Below, one piece after another: positions 1 through 6,959 of a DNA stretch of 24,596 nucleotides; position 1 is the stretch's first letter, and each line of letters begins with the position of its first letter. A program made the translations under genes and the position numbers. The DNA is taken from positions 1-24,596 of the forward strand of contig JAZRYM010000073.1 in assembly GCA_045600765.1 (NCBI GenBank), read 5' to 3'. Source of the DNA: RGIG426 sp045600765 (lineage in GTDB: Bacteria > Bacillota > Clostridia > Oscillospirales > Acutalibacteraceae). Below the pieces are notes generated by a model. The model was not told the origin of the DNA and did no database searches. It was given only the letters and a program-made list of their open reading frames with translations.

Positions 1-36
1 TCAGAGACTGCAGTGCTACCCTTACACAATTCCGCA
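1..36 (-). tRNA. tRNA-Gln (anticodon CUG), 5' part only
   Basis: Read on the minus strand from 36 down to 1, this folds as the first half of a tRNA. It has a 7-base acceptor strand TGCGGAA beginning with U1, a common feature of tRNA-Gln. T8 T9 follow, then a D-stem GTGT/GCAC around the D-loop AAGGGTA with the expected A14, GG and A21. Next come base 26 and the anticodon 5' strand GCAGT, and then C32 T33, anticodon CTG at 4-2, and A37 at base 1. The anticodon 3' strand, T-arm and acceptor 3' strand lie outside the window, so the fold cannot be completed here. The identity rests on the D-arm, U1, U33 and the anticodon. Confidence 0.8.
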
Positions 37-49
37 AAATCTTCGGTTA

Positions 50-72
50 GGCGCTCGTTTTTCACGAGCGTC
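50..72. terminator. Hairpin in the tRNA leader, terminator-like on the plus strand
   Basis: GGCGCTCGT (50-58) pairs with ACGAGCGTC (64-72) through nine pairs including one G-U, with a 5-base loop. On the plus strand it is followed by TTTTATTATA, which is terminator-like and would stop transcripts running antisense to the tRNA. On the minus strand the same hairpin falls at the very 5' end of the predicted tRNA precursor. The sequence cannot show which role is real. Confidence 0.5.
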
Positions 73-76
73 TTTT

Positions 77-104
77 ATTATATCCTATTTTTACCGTTTG
101 TCAA
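77..104 (-). promoter_or_regulatory. Sigma-A-type promoter for the tRNA-Gln
   Basis: On the minus strand a perfect -35 TTGACA (104-99) and a perfect -10 TATAAT (82-77) are separated by 16 bases. Transcription would start near 70, about 35 bases before the tRNA 5' end. No other minus-strand gene is available for it to serve. Confidence 0.8.
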
Positions 105-141
105 GGGCTTTATGCCAATTTTTCTTTTTTTCGCCGTTTTC

Positions 142-171
142 GGTATCAATTTCAAGCGCGACGCATAGAAT
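142..171 (+). promoter_or_regulatory. Candidate sporulation-sigma promoter upstream of the SleC-like cluster
   Basis: No sigma-A promoter is obvious between 105 and 205. CATAGAAT (164-171) resembles the sigma-E -10 consensus CATACAMT. A weak -35-like GGTATCAA (142-149) lies 14 bases upstream, within the expected spacing. The -10 lies in a perfect 14-base palindrome (164-177), so the match may instead reflect a binding site. The cluster's spore-linked products make a sporulation sigma factor plausible, but the -35 match is poor. Confidence 0.25.
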
Positions 172-205
172 TCTATGAATTTTCAATGCGAAAGGCGGAA
201 CAGCT

Positions 206-913
206 ATGCAAAACAGCCACGATTTCGCGGAAACGGTGGCGCGCTACCGCGAGGAGATGCGAAAACTCCAAGAAAAAAGCGAACTTCCGCCGTCGGAATC
301 TCCCGCGGCGGCCACCGCGTTTATCCCGCTTGAACCGCAACCTGCGGCGGTCGAACCGCAACCTGCGGCAGTCGAACCGCAACCCGCGCCCGCTCCCTTG
401 CCCGTCGCGCCGGAAGAAGCGGTGTTTGCCGCCGCGCCGCCGTTTGGCAACGACGTGGACGGCACGGCGCAGACGGACGAAGAAACCGATTTTGTGGAAC
501 CGCCGGCGGAAGACGAGACGGATGAGGGCTTGCTCGTCGTGCAACTCAATTCCGCGCGCGGCACCATTCCCATTGCGGGCGCAACCGTCACGGTGTTCCG
601 CACCACCGACGAGGGCGACCAACTGCTCCACATCGGCGAAACGGACGAAAGCGGGTCGTCGCCCGTGTGGACACTCGCCACCAAAGACCGCGATTTATCG
701 CTGGAACCGGGCGAAGCGGTGCCCTATGTCAACTACGCGGTGCAGGCGAACGCGGAGGGGTACGTCACCTTTCTCAATCGCGGCGTGTCGGTGTTCGGCG
801 GGGTAAAGACGGTACAACGCATTTTGATGTTGCCGCTTCCCGAGCCGACGGCGGCATTTGACCAAATTCGACTGGAAACACGGGCGCAAAACACGCCGCC
901 CGAACTCAACTGA
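206..913 (+). CDS. Carboxypeptidase-regulatory-like domain protein, SleC-pro-region-like
   Basis: This 235-residue protein starts at an ATG preceded by AAAGGCGG ten bases upstream. Residues 1-35 are charged and probably helical. Residues 40-65 are a proline/alanine-rich linker built from EPQPAAV repeats, and an acidic stretch runs to about residue 110. From about 112 to 215 there is one beta-sandwich-like domain (LLVVQLNSARGTIPIAGATV, then YAVQANAEGYVTF and VKTVQRILMLPLPEP), the pattern of carboxypeptidase regulatory-like domains. From memory of the family, the same domain forms the N-terminal part of clostridial SleC-type cortex-lytic proteins, whose remaining parts are encoded by the next gene, 13 bases downstream. 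There is no signal peptide or membrane segment. A role in spore cortex handling is inferred from context; no catalytic motif is visible. Confidence 0.75.
   Translation: MQNSHDFAETVARYREEMRKLQEKSELPPSESPAAATAFIPLEPQPAAVEPQPAAVEPQPAPAPLPVAPEEAVFAAAPPFGNDVDGTAQTDEETDFVEPPAEDETDEGLLVVQLNSARGTIPIAGATVTVFRTTDEGDQLLHIGETDESGSSPVWTLATKDRDLSLEPGEAVPYVNYAVQANAEGYVTFLNRGVSVFGGVKTVQRILMLPLPEPTAAFDQIRLETRAQNTPPELN
332..388 (+). repeat. 21-bp tandem repeat in the linker of the first gene
   Basis: A 21-base unit encoding EPQPAAV occurs at 332-352 and 353-373, with a third partial copy at 374-388. It keeps the reading frame and makes a proline-rich spacer, so copy number could vary between strains without disrupting the protein. 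Confidence 0.85.
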
Positions 914-926
914 AAGAGGGGTTTTC

Positions 927-2330
927 ATGGCGTTTGAACCGTTTATACCCGACGTCATCACCGTCCATTTAGGCGCACCCGATGCGGCGGCGGAAAACGT
1001 GACCGTCACCTTTCCGGAATACATCAAAAACGTCGCGTCGAGCGAGATTTTTCCGACCTGGCCGGAAACCGCCCTGCGCGCCAATATCTACGCGCAAATT
1101 TCTTTTGCGCTCAACCGCGTATACACCGAATATTATCGCTCGCGGGGCTACAATTTCGACATCACAAGCGTGACCGCGTTTGACCAGGCATTTGTGAAAA
1201 ACCGTGATTTTTTTGAAAATATCATCCGCATTGTTGACCAGATTTTCAACGATTATCTGCGGCGGGACAACGCGATTGAGCCGCTGTTTGCCCAGTATTG
1301 CAACGGCACCACCGTCACCTGCGACGGGTTGTCGCAATGGGGCACGGTAGCGCTCGCGAACGAGGGGTATATCCCCTACGACATCTTAACCACCTACTAC
1401 GGAAACGACATCAACATCGTGCAAAACGCGCCGGTAAACATCAACCAGCCCTCCTACCCCGGCACGACGCTTCGTCCCGGTGACGCGGGCGAACAGGTGC
1501 AACAAAAGCAAATCCAGTTAAATCGCATTTCGCGCAACTACCCCGCCATTCCGAAAATCGTGCCCGCCGACGGCATTTATCTCGAAACCACGTCGGATGC
1601 GGTGCGCACCTTCCAAAAGGTGTTCGGGCTCACGGAAACGGGCACGATTGACAAGGCGACGTGGTACAAAATCTCCTATCTCTATTCCGGGGTTAAACGC
1701 CTTGCCGAACTGGATTCGGAGGGCATTGCGCTGGAAGAATTGCCCTCCCAGTTCACCACCACGATAAGCCTCGGCGACACGGGCGACGAGGTACGCACCA
1801 TGCAATATTATTTTCAGGTCATCGCGCTGTTTTATGCGGAAATTCCCTTTACCCCGATTTCGGGCGTGTATACCGAGGAAACCGCCGCCGCGGCGCGCGC
1901 TTTTCAGCAGACGTTTGACCTGCCGGTGTCGGGCGAAGTCGACCTTGAAACGTGGCGGCGGATGCAACAAGTCTACAACGGCATTGTCGCCGTCACGCCC
2001 GAACTGGAAGGCGGGATTGTGCTCTTTCCCGGCGTGATTTTGCAAGTGGGCAGTCAAGGCGAAGAGGTGCGCCTGTTGCAAGAATACCTCGCCTTTATCC
2101 GCGAAACGTACACCGACATTCCCCCGCTCCCCGTGGACGGCGTGTTCGGCAACCGCACCTTAGCGGCGGTCAAAGCGTACGAAAAGCGGTTCGGATTGGA
2201 ACAAAACGGCTTGGTCGGCGCGTCCACATGGGACAGCATCGCCCGCACCTATCAAGACTTAAAACTCGGTTACGACAAGCGCGCGGAACAGTACGGCGGC
2301 TTTGAACTGTATGAGGAGGAGAGCGAATGA
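927..2330 (+). CDS. SpoIID/SleC-like spore cortex-lytic family protein with three peptidoglycan-binding repeats
   Basis: This protein has 467 residues. The frame is open from 858, but the ATG at 927 is preceded by GAAAGAGGGG and begins the conserved part, so I chose it. Residues about 25-165 resemble a SpoIID/SleC catalytic domain: YIKNVASSEIFPTWPETAL with candidate acid Glu40, a cysteine pair C125/C132 (YCNGTTVTC), then LSQWGTVALANEGY and ILTTYY, matching the SpoIID-type ending. Three PG_binding_1-like repeats follow at about 182-258, 280-353 and 372-446, each with G-x-x-G-x-x-V at the start and F-G/F-D-L before T-W at the end. The family cleaves or binds spore cortex glycan. No signal peptide is visible, as expected for a protein loaded into the spore rather than secreted. 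The next gene overlaps its stop codon. Activity is inferred from family resemblance. Confidence 0.7.
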   Translation: MAFEPFIPDVITVHLGAPDAAAENVTVTFPEYIKNVASSEIFPTWPETALRANIYAQISFALNRVYTEYYRSRGYNFDITSVTAFDQAFVKNRDFFENIIRIVDQIFNDYLRRDNAIEPLFAQYCNGTTVTCDGLSQWGTVALANEGYIPYDILTTYYGNDINIVQNAPVNINQPSYPGTTLRPGDAGEQVQQKQIQLNRISRNYPAIPKIVPADGIYLETTSDAVRTFQKVFGLTETGTIDKATWYKISYLYSGVKRLAELDSEGIALEELPSQFTTTISLGDTGDEVRTMQYYFQVIALFYAEIPFTPISGVYTEETAAAARAFQQTFDLPVSGEVDLETWRRMQQVYNGIVAVTPELEGGIVLFPGVILQVGSQGEEVRLLQEYLAFIRETYTDIPPLPVDGVFGNRTLAAVKAYEKRFGLEQNGLVGASTWDSIARTYQDLKLGYDKRAEQYGGFELYEEESE

Positions 2331-2884
2331 GAGTGGATTATCCCGAAAACGACCTGCGGTGCGACCGCGACCTTTATGTGCGGGAATTGCAAACCCATCT
2401 GCGCCAAATCGCCCTCACCGACGCGCGCGTTCCGCTCGTCACCGCCGACGGCGTATTCGGATGCGAGACGACCGCGGCGGTCAAAGCGGCGCAACAATGC
2501 GCCCATCTCGCCGTGACGGGACGGGTGGATTTTGCCACCTGGAACGCCATTGTCCGCGCCGCGCGCGCCGCACGGCGGCAAGCGCAACCACCGCTTTCCT
2601 GCGCGCCGTTCACCCGCCTGACCTCACCTTTGTGCAAGGGCGAATGCGGCGAAGTGGTGCCCTTTGCGCAGGCGATGTTCAACGGTCTTTGCGAGCGGTT
2701 TTGCAACTTTGAGAGCGAGGAAGTCGGCGACACTATGACCGAGACGACCTGCCGCAACGTCAGAAAAATCCAGCAAATCTGCGAGCAAAAACCGACGGGC
2801 GTACTGGACGAAGACTCGTGGAACGGGCTTGTCTGCGCGTTTAACACCTGCGCGACCGACCGTTACATCACGGAAGAGACTTGA
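2327..2884 (+). CDS. Cysteine-rich peptidoglycan-binding-domain protein
   Basis: This 185-residue protein starts at an ATG that overlaps the stop of the upstream gene (ATGA), indicating translational coupling. Residues about 15-78 form a PG_binding_1-like repeat (VRELQTHLRQIAL, ADGVFGCETTAAVKAAQQ, VTGRVDFATW). Residues about 110-172 form a second, more divergent one (AQAMFNGLCERFCNF, RNVRKIQQICEQ, PTGVLDEDSWNGLV). It contains 12 cysteines, which is high for a cytoplasmic protein and suggests disulfide cross-linking or metal binding. No signal peptide or catalytic domain is seen. The context, between a SleC-like gene and spoVB, suggests a helper in spore cortex or coat, but this is inference. 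Confidence 0.75.
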   Translation: MRVDYPENDLRCDRDLYVRELQTHLRQIALTDARVPLVTADGVFGCETTAAVKAAQQCAHLAVTGRVDFATWNAIVRAARAARRQAQPPLSCAPFTRLTSPLCKGECGEVVPFAQAMFNGLCERFCNFESEEVGDTMTETTCRNVRKIQQICEQKPTGVLDEDSWNGLVCAFNTCATDRYITEET

Positions 2885-2891
2885 CCCTTTT

Positions 2892-4400
2892 ATGAAAAAA
2901 CGCCTCTTTCTCAAAAACGCCGCCATTTTGTCGGCAACGTCGCTGTTCCTCAAAACGGTCGGCATCTTTTTCCGCGTTTGGCTGTCGGGCAAGCTGGGCG
3001 CCGAGGGCATGGGTTTGTACCAACTGCTCTTTTCGCTGTATGTGCTCGGTTCCACCCTCGCCACAAGCGGGCTTTCCACCGCCGTCACGCGGCTTTCCGC
3101 CGACGCCCTCGCCGACGGAAACGGCGCACGCGCCAAACGGGTGTTGCGGCGGTCGCTTTTCTTGTCCCTGCTCGCATCGGGTGCATCCACCCTGCTCTTT
3201 TACGCGGGTGCGCCGCTGTTCGGCACGCTGTTTGTGCGGGATGCGCGCACCGTTCCCGCCATTCGCATTTTGTCCCTCGGATTTCCGTTTATGGGCGTGT
3301 CCGCCTGCCTCAAAGGCTACTTTTTGGCGCGGCGTAAAACCCTCTCGCCCTCCGTCGCCCAAGTGGTGGAACAACTGTCCCGCATCGGCATTATCGCCGC
3401 CCTCTTTTTCCGCTTTCGGGGATGCTCGCAGGGTGTCGCCTGCGCGGTCGTTATGGGCGGCGACGTGCTGTCGGAACTGCTTTCCTGCGCCTTTCTCGCG
3501 GTGTGCACCCTAAACGACCGCCGCACACTCCCCGCCTCGTCGCGCGCGGCGCAACCGCTCACAAAACCGCTTCTCTCCATTGCCGTGCCCATCACGGCAG
3601 GGCGGTATCTCGGCACGGCGCTTCGCACCGCGGAAAACCTGCTTGTCCCGTCGGCGCTCGCCGCCTATACCGCAAGCAAAACCGTCGGGCTGTCTCAATT
3701 CGGCACGCTGAAAGGGATGGCCATGCCGCTCCTCTTTTTCCCCGCCTCCTTTTTGGCGGCGTTTTCCACCCTGCTCATCCCCGAAATGTCCGAAGCGCTC
3801 GCGCTCGGGCAAAGATTGCGGGTCAAATACACCGCCACCCACACGGTACACATCACGCTGACCGCCTCACTCCTTTTCGCGGGCGTGTTTTTCACCTGCG
3901 CTTACCCGCTCGGACGACTGCTTTACCACACCGACGAGGTGGGATTTTTGTTGCGCGTGCTCGCGCCGCTCGTCCCCGTTATGTACCTCGAAAGCGTGGT
4001 AGACGGCATCTTGAAAGGCTTAAATCAGCAAACCCATTCGCTTCTTTACAGCGTGGCAGATTCGGCGCTCCGCATCGGGTGCATTGTGGTGCTCGTTCCG
4101 AAAACGGGAATGGGCGGCTTTTTGTTTGTGATGCTGCTCAGCAACTTTTTCACCTGCTTTCTCAACGTCCGACGGCTGTGCACCGTGTCCGGCGCGCACA
4201 TTTTGTGGGGTCGGTCGGTCGCGTTTCCGGCGCTGTGCGCCGTCAGCGGCGCGGTGACCGCCGACCTTGTGTGCGGTCGTTTTGTGCCGCCCGCCGATTT
4301 TTGGCAAACAGTGGCGCGTGGAGTTGTCGCCACCGCCGTCACCGTCGCGGGACTGTTTTTAACCAAAAGCCTCACGCCGGAAGATTTGCACCTAAAATGA
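2892..4400 (+). CDS. spoVB: Stage V sporulation protein B-like polysaccharide/lipid II flippase
   Basis: This 502-residue, strongly hydrophobic protein has many membrane segments and no cleavable signal. Its N-terminus (MKKRLFLKNAAILSATSLFL, then FRVWLSGKLGAEGMGLYQLL) is the signature of the SpoVB/MurJ branch of the MOP exporter superfamily, whose members move lipid-linked wall precursors across the membrane. In B. subtilis SpoVB is needed for spore cortex synthesis. The ATG at 2892 lies seven bases after the previous stop and begins the conserved N-terminus; the frame extends upstream to 2829 but those residues overlap the preceding gene. The stop codon is part of the terminator stem shared with prfB. 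A general MurJ-like role is possible. The SpoVB assignment is favoured by the cortex-related neighbours. Confidence 0.85.
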   Translation: MKKRLFLKNAAILSATSLFLKTVGIFFRVWLSGKLGAEGMGLYQLLFSLYVLGSTLATSGLSTAVTRLSADALADGNGARAKRVLRRSLFLSLLASGASTLLFYAGAPLFGTLFVRDARTVPAIRILSLGFPFMGVSACLKGYFLARRKTLSPSVAQVVEQLSRIGIIAALFFRFRGCSQGVACAVVMGGDVLSELLSCAFLAVCTLNDRRTLPASSRAAQPLTKPLLSIAVPITAGRYLGTALRTAENLLVPSALAAYTASKTVGLSQFGTLKGMAMPLLFFPASFLAAFSTLLIPEMSEALALGQRLRVKYTATHTVHITLTASLLFAGVFFTCAYPLGRLLYHTDEVGFLLRVLAPLVPVMYLESVVDGILKGLNQQTHSLLYSVADSALRIGCIVVLVPKTGMGGFLFVMLLSNFFTCFLNVRRLCTVSGAHILWGRSVAFPALCAVSGAVTADLVCGRFVPPADFWQTVARGVVATAVTVAGLFLTKSLTPEDLHLK

Positions 4401-4434
4401 ACAAAGCGACGAACATTTCGTTCGTCGCTTTGTT
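4400..4434. terminator. Bidirectional terminator between spoVB and prfB
   Basis: A perfect 15-base-pair stem (AACAAAGCGACGAAC at 4400-4414 and its complement at 4420-4434) has a 5-base loop between two convergent genes. Its ends are A-rich and T-rich, giving short U runs on both strands. The first base is the last base of the spoVB stop codon. Confidence 0.85.
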
Positions 4435-4453
4435 ATTTCATCGCTTGATTCCC

Positions 4454-5587
4454 TTACTCCACGTCGCCGCCCACGTCGGCGGCGCCGGATGCCTTGTGTT
4501 TCAAATAGGCGTTGATAAACCCGTCAAGGCCGCCGTCCATCACGGCGGAAATGTTGCCCGTTTCAAAGCCGGTGCGGTGGTCTTTCACCATCGTATACGG
4601 CATAAACACATAGGAGCGGATTTGGCTGCCCCAGGCGATTTGCGCCTGCGCGCCTTTGATATCCTCAATCTTGTCGAGGTTTTCGCGCTCCTTGATTTCC
4701 ACCAATTTTGAACGCAACATACACATCGCCGTGTCGCGGTTTTGGTACTGGCTGCGCTCCGTTTGGCACGCCACCACAATACCGGTCGGGATGTGGGTCA
4801 ACCGCACGGCGGACGAGGTTTTGTTGACCTTTTGTCCGCCCGCGCCGGAAGAACGATACACGTCCATTTTGATGTCTTCGGGACGGATATCCACTTCCAC
4901 CGAATCGTCGATTTCCGGCATCACTTCCACCGCCGAAAAGGAGGTGTGGCGGCGACCGGAGGCGTCAAACGGCGACACACGCACGAGGCGGTGCACACCC
5001 GATTCGCTTTTTAAGTAACCGTAGGCGTTGTCGCCCTCCACCATAATGGAAGCGCTTTTAATACCCGCCTCGTCGCCCTCCAAATAGTCAAGCAGGCGGT
5101 AGGAAAACCCGTGCGTCTCCGCCCAGTGGGTATACATCCGATAGAGCATTTCCGCCCAATCCTGCGCCTCGGTGCCGCCGGCACCGGCGTGGAAGGTCAA
5201 AATGGCGTTGCCCGCGTCGTATTCGCCGGTCAGCAGGGTGGCGAGCCGTTGGGTTTCAATCCCCTCCTCCACCTCCGCGACACCTTGCTCGCATTCTTCA
5301 AGGAGGGTTTCGTCCTCTTCCTCGTTGGCGAGTTCAATCAGCGCGAGCGTGTCCTCGTGGCGGGCAACCAGTTTGTCGTATCCTTCGAGCTTGTCGCGCA
5401 CCTGTGCGGTACGCTGGGTGATTTTTTGCGCATTGTCCATATCGTCCCAAAATCCGGGCGCGGCGGCACGCTGTTCCAGCTCCGCCACTTCCCGTTTGAG
5501 TTGGGAGACACCCAAGGCGTTTTCCAAATCCTCTAACGCCGGGCGCAAATTTTCCAGTTTCAGTCGCAATTCATCGTATTGTAACAT
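4454..5587 (-). CDS. prfB: Peptide chain release factor 2, without programmed frameshift
   Basis: This 377-residue release factor recognises UGA and UAA stop codons on the ribosome and triggers peptide release. The SPF recognition tripeptide is at 205-207, identifying RF2 rather than RF1. The catalytic GGQ is at 250-252 in SSGAGGQKVNKTSSAVRLTH. An acidic helical N-terminal domain precedes them. The ATG at 5587 has AAGGAG seven bases upstream. In many bacteria this gene is split by an in-frame UGA near codon 26 that needs +1 frameshifting. Here the frame is open from the start codon, reading NALGVSQLKREV at that position, with no CTTTGA slippery site. It has its own promoter, divergent from rpsF, and ends at the terminator shared with spoVB. 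Confidence 0.97.
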   Translation of the reverse strand: MLQYDELRLKLENLRPALEDLENALGVSQLKREVAELEQRAAAPGFWDDMDNAQKITQRTAQVRDKLEGYDKLVARHEDTLALIELANEEEDETLLEECEQGVAEVEEGIETQRLATLLTGEYDAGNAILTFHAGAGGTEAQDWAEMLYRMYTHWAETHGFSYRLLDYLEGDEAGIKSASIMVEGDNAYGYLKSESGVHRLVRVSPFDASGRRHTSFSAVEVMPEIDDSVEVDIRPEDIKMDVYRSSGAGGQKVNKTSSAVRLTHIPTGIVVACQTERSQYQNRDTAMCMLRSKLVEIKERENLDKIEDIKGAQAQIAWGSQIRSYVFMPYTMVKDHRTGFETGNISAVMDGGLDGFINAYLKHKASGAADVGGDVE

Positions 5588-5619
5588 CGTGTACTACTCC
5601 TTGTTGTTTCTCCACCGTC

Positions 5620-5648
5620 ATTATATCGGACTTTGCGCCGTTTGTAAA
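5620..5648 (-). promoter_or_regulatory. Sigma-A promoter of prfB
   Basis: On the minus strand TTTACA (5648-5643) and TATAAT (5625-5620) are separated by 17 bases. The start site would be near 5613, about 26 bases before the prfB ATG. Confidence 0.85.
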
Positions 5649-5679
5649 GGAAAATCTTGTCTCTTTTATAAAATAATAC

Positions 5680-5708
5680 TTGACGGCGGGAAAATAAGTT
5701 GGTATAAT
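5680..5708 (+). promoter_or_regulatory. Sigma-A promoter of the rpsF-ssb-rpsR operon
   Basis: TTGACG (5680-5685) and a perfect TATAAT (5703-5708) are separated by 17 bases. The start would be near 5715, leaving a leader of about 80 bases before rpsF. Confidence 0.9.
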
Positions 5709-5717
5709 AACTGTTGC

Positions 5718-5769
5718 CTTTGCGATTTGCAAAGAGTTTTATCCTTGCTCCGTTCTTATGAAACGGGGC
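5718..5769 (+). promoter_or_regulatory. Structured rpsF leader with two hairpins, candidate autoregulatory element
   Basis: CTTTGC (5718-5723) pairs with GCAAAG (5729-5734). GCTCCGTT (5747-5754) pairs with AACGGGGC (5762-5769) around a 7-base loop. The second ends 11 bases before the AAGGAGG of rpsF. Many bacteria control this operon by binding of the S6-S18 pair to an rpsF leader RNA. I cannot confirm the conserved S6-S18 motif here. Confidence 0.4.
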
Positions 5770-5795
5770 CAACTGACCACAAGGAGGTGTCAACT

Positions 5796-6191
5796 ATGCC
5801 CACAATCAAAGCTACGTACGAAGCGGTGTTCATCTTCTCCGAAACGCTCGGCGAAGAAGGCATCGCGGCGATCAAAGCGAAATTCGAAAAACTGATCGCC
5901 GACAACGCGGAATTAGGCAAAGTCGACGAATGGGGTACCCGTCGTCTGGCTTACCCGATTCAAGACCAGAACGAAGGTTTCTACGTTCTGTATAACTTCG
6001 TGTCCGCTCCGGAATTCCCGGCGGAACTCGAACGCGTTGCCAAAATCACCGACGGCGTGCTGCGCGACCTGATCGTCCGCAAAGACGAGAAAGCCATCGC
6101 TGCCGAAGCCGCCGCCGAAGCCCCCAAAGCGGCGAAAGCAGGCGAAAAAGCGGCGAAAGAAGAAGCCGCTGAAAAAACCGAGGAGGAATAA
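5796..6191 (+). CDS. rpsF: 30S ribosomal protein S6
   Basis: This 131-residue protein starts at an ATG with AAGGAGG nine bases upstream. The core (YEAVFIFSETLGEEGIAAIK, then GTRRLAYPIQDQNEGFYVLY and ILRDLIV-like VLRDLIVRKDEK) is typical of S6, which binds S18 and the central domain of 16S rRNA. After about residue 98 there is an alanine/lysine/glutamate tail (EAAAEAPKAAKAGEKAAKEE) longer than in B. subtilis S6 and probably disordered. It is the first gene of the conserved S6-SSB-S18 operon. Confidence 0.97.
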   Translation: MPTIKATYEAVFIFSETLGEEGIAAIKAKFEKLIADNAELGKVDEWGTRRLAYPIQDQNEGFYVLYNFVSAPEFPAELERVAKITDGVLRDLIVRKDEKAIAAEAAAEAPKAAKAGEKAAKEEAAEKTEEE

Positions 6192-6196
6192 GCGCA

Positions 6197-6643
6197 ATGA
6201 ACGTTATCTGCTTAATGGGTCGCTTGACCGCTGACCCCGAACTGCGCCACACCTCGAACCAAATCGCAGTCACCAGTTTCACCGTCGCGGTCGATCGCCG
6301 CTTTGTGTCTCAGGGACAAGAGCGCCAGACCGACTTCATCAACTGCGTCGCGTGGCGCCAGACTGCCGAATTCATCACCCGCTATTTCCACAAGGGCAAC
6401 CGCATCGCCGTCAACGGCTCGTTGCAGGCGCGCCCTTTCACCGACAAAGAGGGAAACAAACGCACTTCTTATGAAGTGGTGGTGGACAACGCCTATTTCT
6501 GCGAGTCCAAGAACGGCGGCGGCAACTCCGTCCCCGGCGGCGAATCGCAGGTTCCGACCTGGAACGAGCCGTCCACCGCGTTTTCGACCGCTTCTGCCGG
6601 TGACTTTGAGGAAATCGCCGGAGACGATGACCTTCCGTTCTAA
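6197..6643 (+). CDS. ssb: Single-stranded DNA-binding protein
   Basis: This 148-residue protein begins five bases after rpsF, with the GAGGAG inside the rpsF end as its ribosome binding site. An OB-fold covers residues 1-108 (MNVICLMGRLTADPELRHT, FTVAVDRRF, DFINCVAWRQTAEFITRYFH, KGNRIAVNGSLQARPF). A glycine/serine-rich linker follows, then the acidic tip DDDLPF, which binds replication and repair partners. It coats single-stranded DNA during replication. Size and tail are normal for the family. Confidence 0.97.
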   Translation: MNVICLMGRLTADPELRHTSNQIAVTSFTVAVDRRFVSQGQERQTDFINCVAWRQTAEFITRYFHKGNRIAVNGSLQARPFTDKEGNKRTSYEVVVDNAYFCESKNGGGNSVPGGESQVPTWNEPSTAFSTASAGDFEEIAGDDDLPF

Positions 6644-6691
6644 TCCCTTGCCGATTAGAACTCCCTATTTTTGTGTAAAGGAGGCTTTTTC

Positions 6692-6949
6692 ATGGCCGAA
6701 TTTGAAAGAAGCGAACGCCCGATGCGCGCCGGTGTGCGCAAAGGTCGCCGCAAAGTGTGCACTTTCTGCATGGACAAAGTGCAGACCATCGACTACAAAG
6801 ACGTGGCTCGCCTGCGCCGTCACCTTTCCGAGCGTGGCAAAATCCTGCCCCGCCGCGTGACCGGCACCTGCGCCCGTCACCAGCGCGAACTGACCGTCGC
6901 CATCAAACGCGCCCGTCAAATTGCGCTTCTCCCCTACGTGGCGGAGTAA
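6692..6949 (+). CDS. rpsR: 30S ribosomal protein S18, zinc-binding form
   Basis: This 85-residue protein starts at the ATG at 6692, chosen because AAAGGAGG lies seven bases upstream; an in-frame TTG at 6671 is too early. The core RRHLSERGKILPRRVTGTCA followed by IKRARQIALLPYV is diagnostic of S18. Residues C23, C26, C59 and H62 form a CxxC plus CxxH set, the zinc-binding (C+) version, unlike the zinc-free B. subtilis protein. It is the last gene of its operon, followed at once by a strong terminator. Confidence 0.97.
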   Translation: MAEFERSERPMRAGVRKGRRKVCTFCMDKVQTIDYKDVARLRRHLSERGKILPRRVTGTCARHQRELTVAIKRARQIALLPYVAE

Positions 6950-6959
6950 TTGTCGCACA

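Noticed and set aside
1..168. Open plus-strand frame at the window start
   Set aside because: It has no start in the window, runs antisense to a tRNA and through a hairpin and a promoter, and its product is a mix of Phe/Leu/Ile from T-rich DNA.
2620..2670. Possible dispersed repeat inserted in the cysteine-rich gene (PLCKGECGEVVP region)
   Set aside because: It falls between the two domains and looks a little unlike its surroundings, but there is no second copy in the window and no target duplication visible.
3422..4711. 429-residue plus-strand frame running from spoVB into prfB
   Set aside because: It is Arg/His/Pro-rich, crosses a terminator and the antisense strand of prfB, and has no ribosome binding site.
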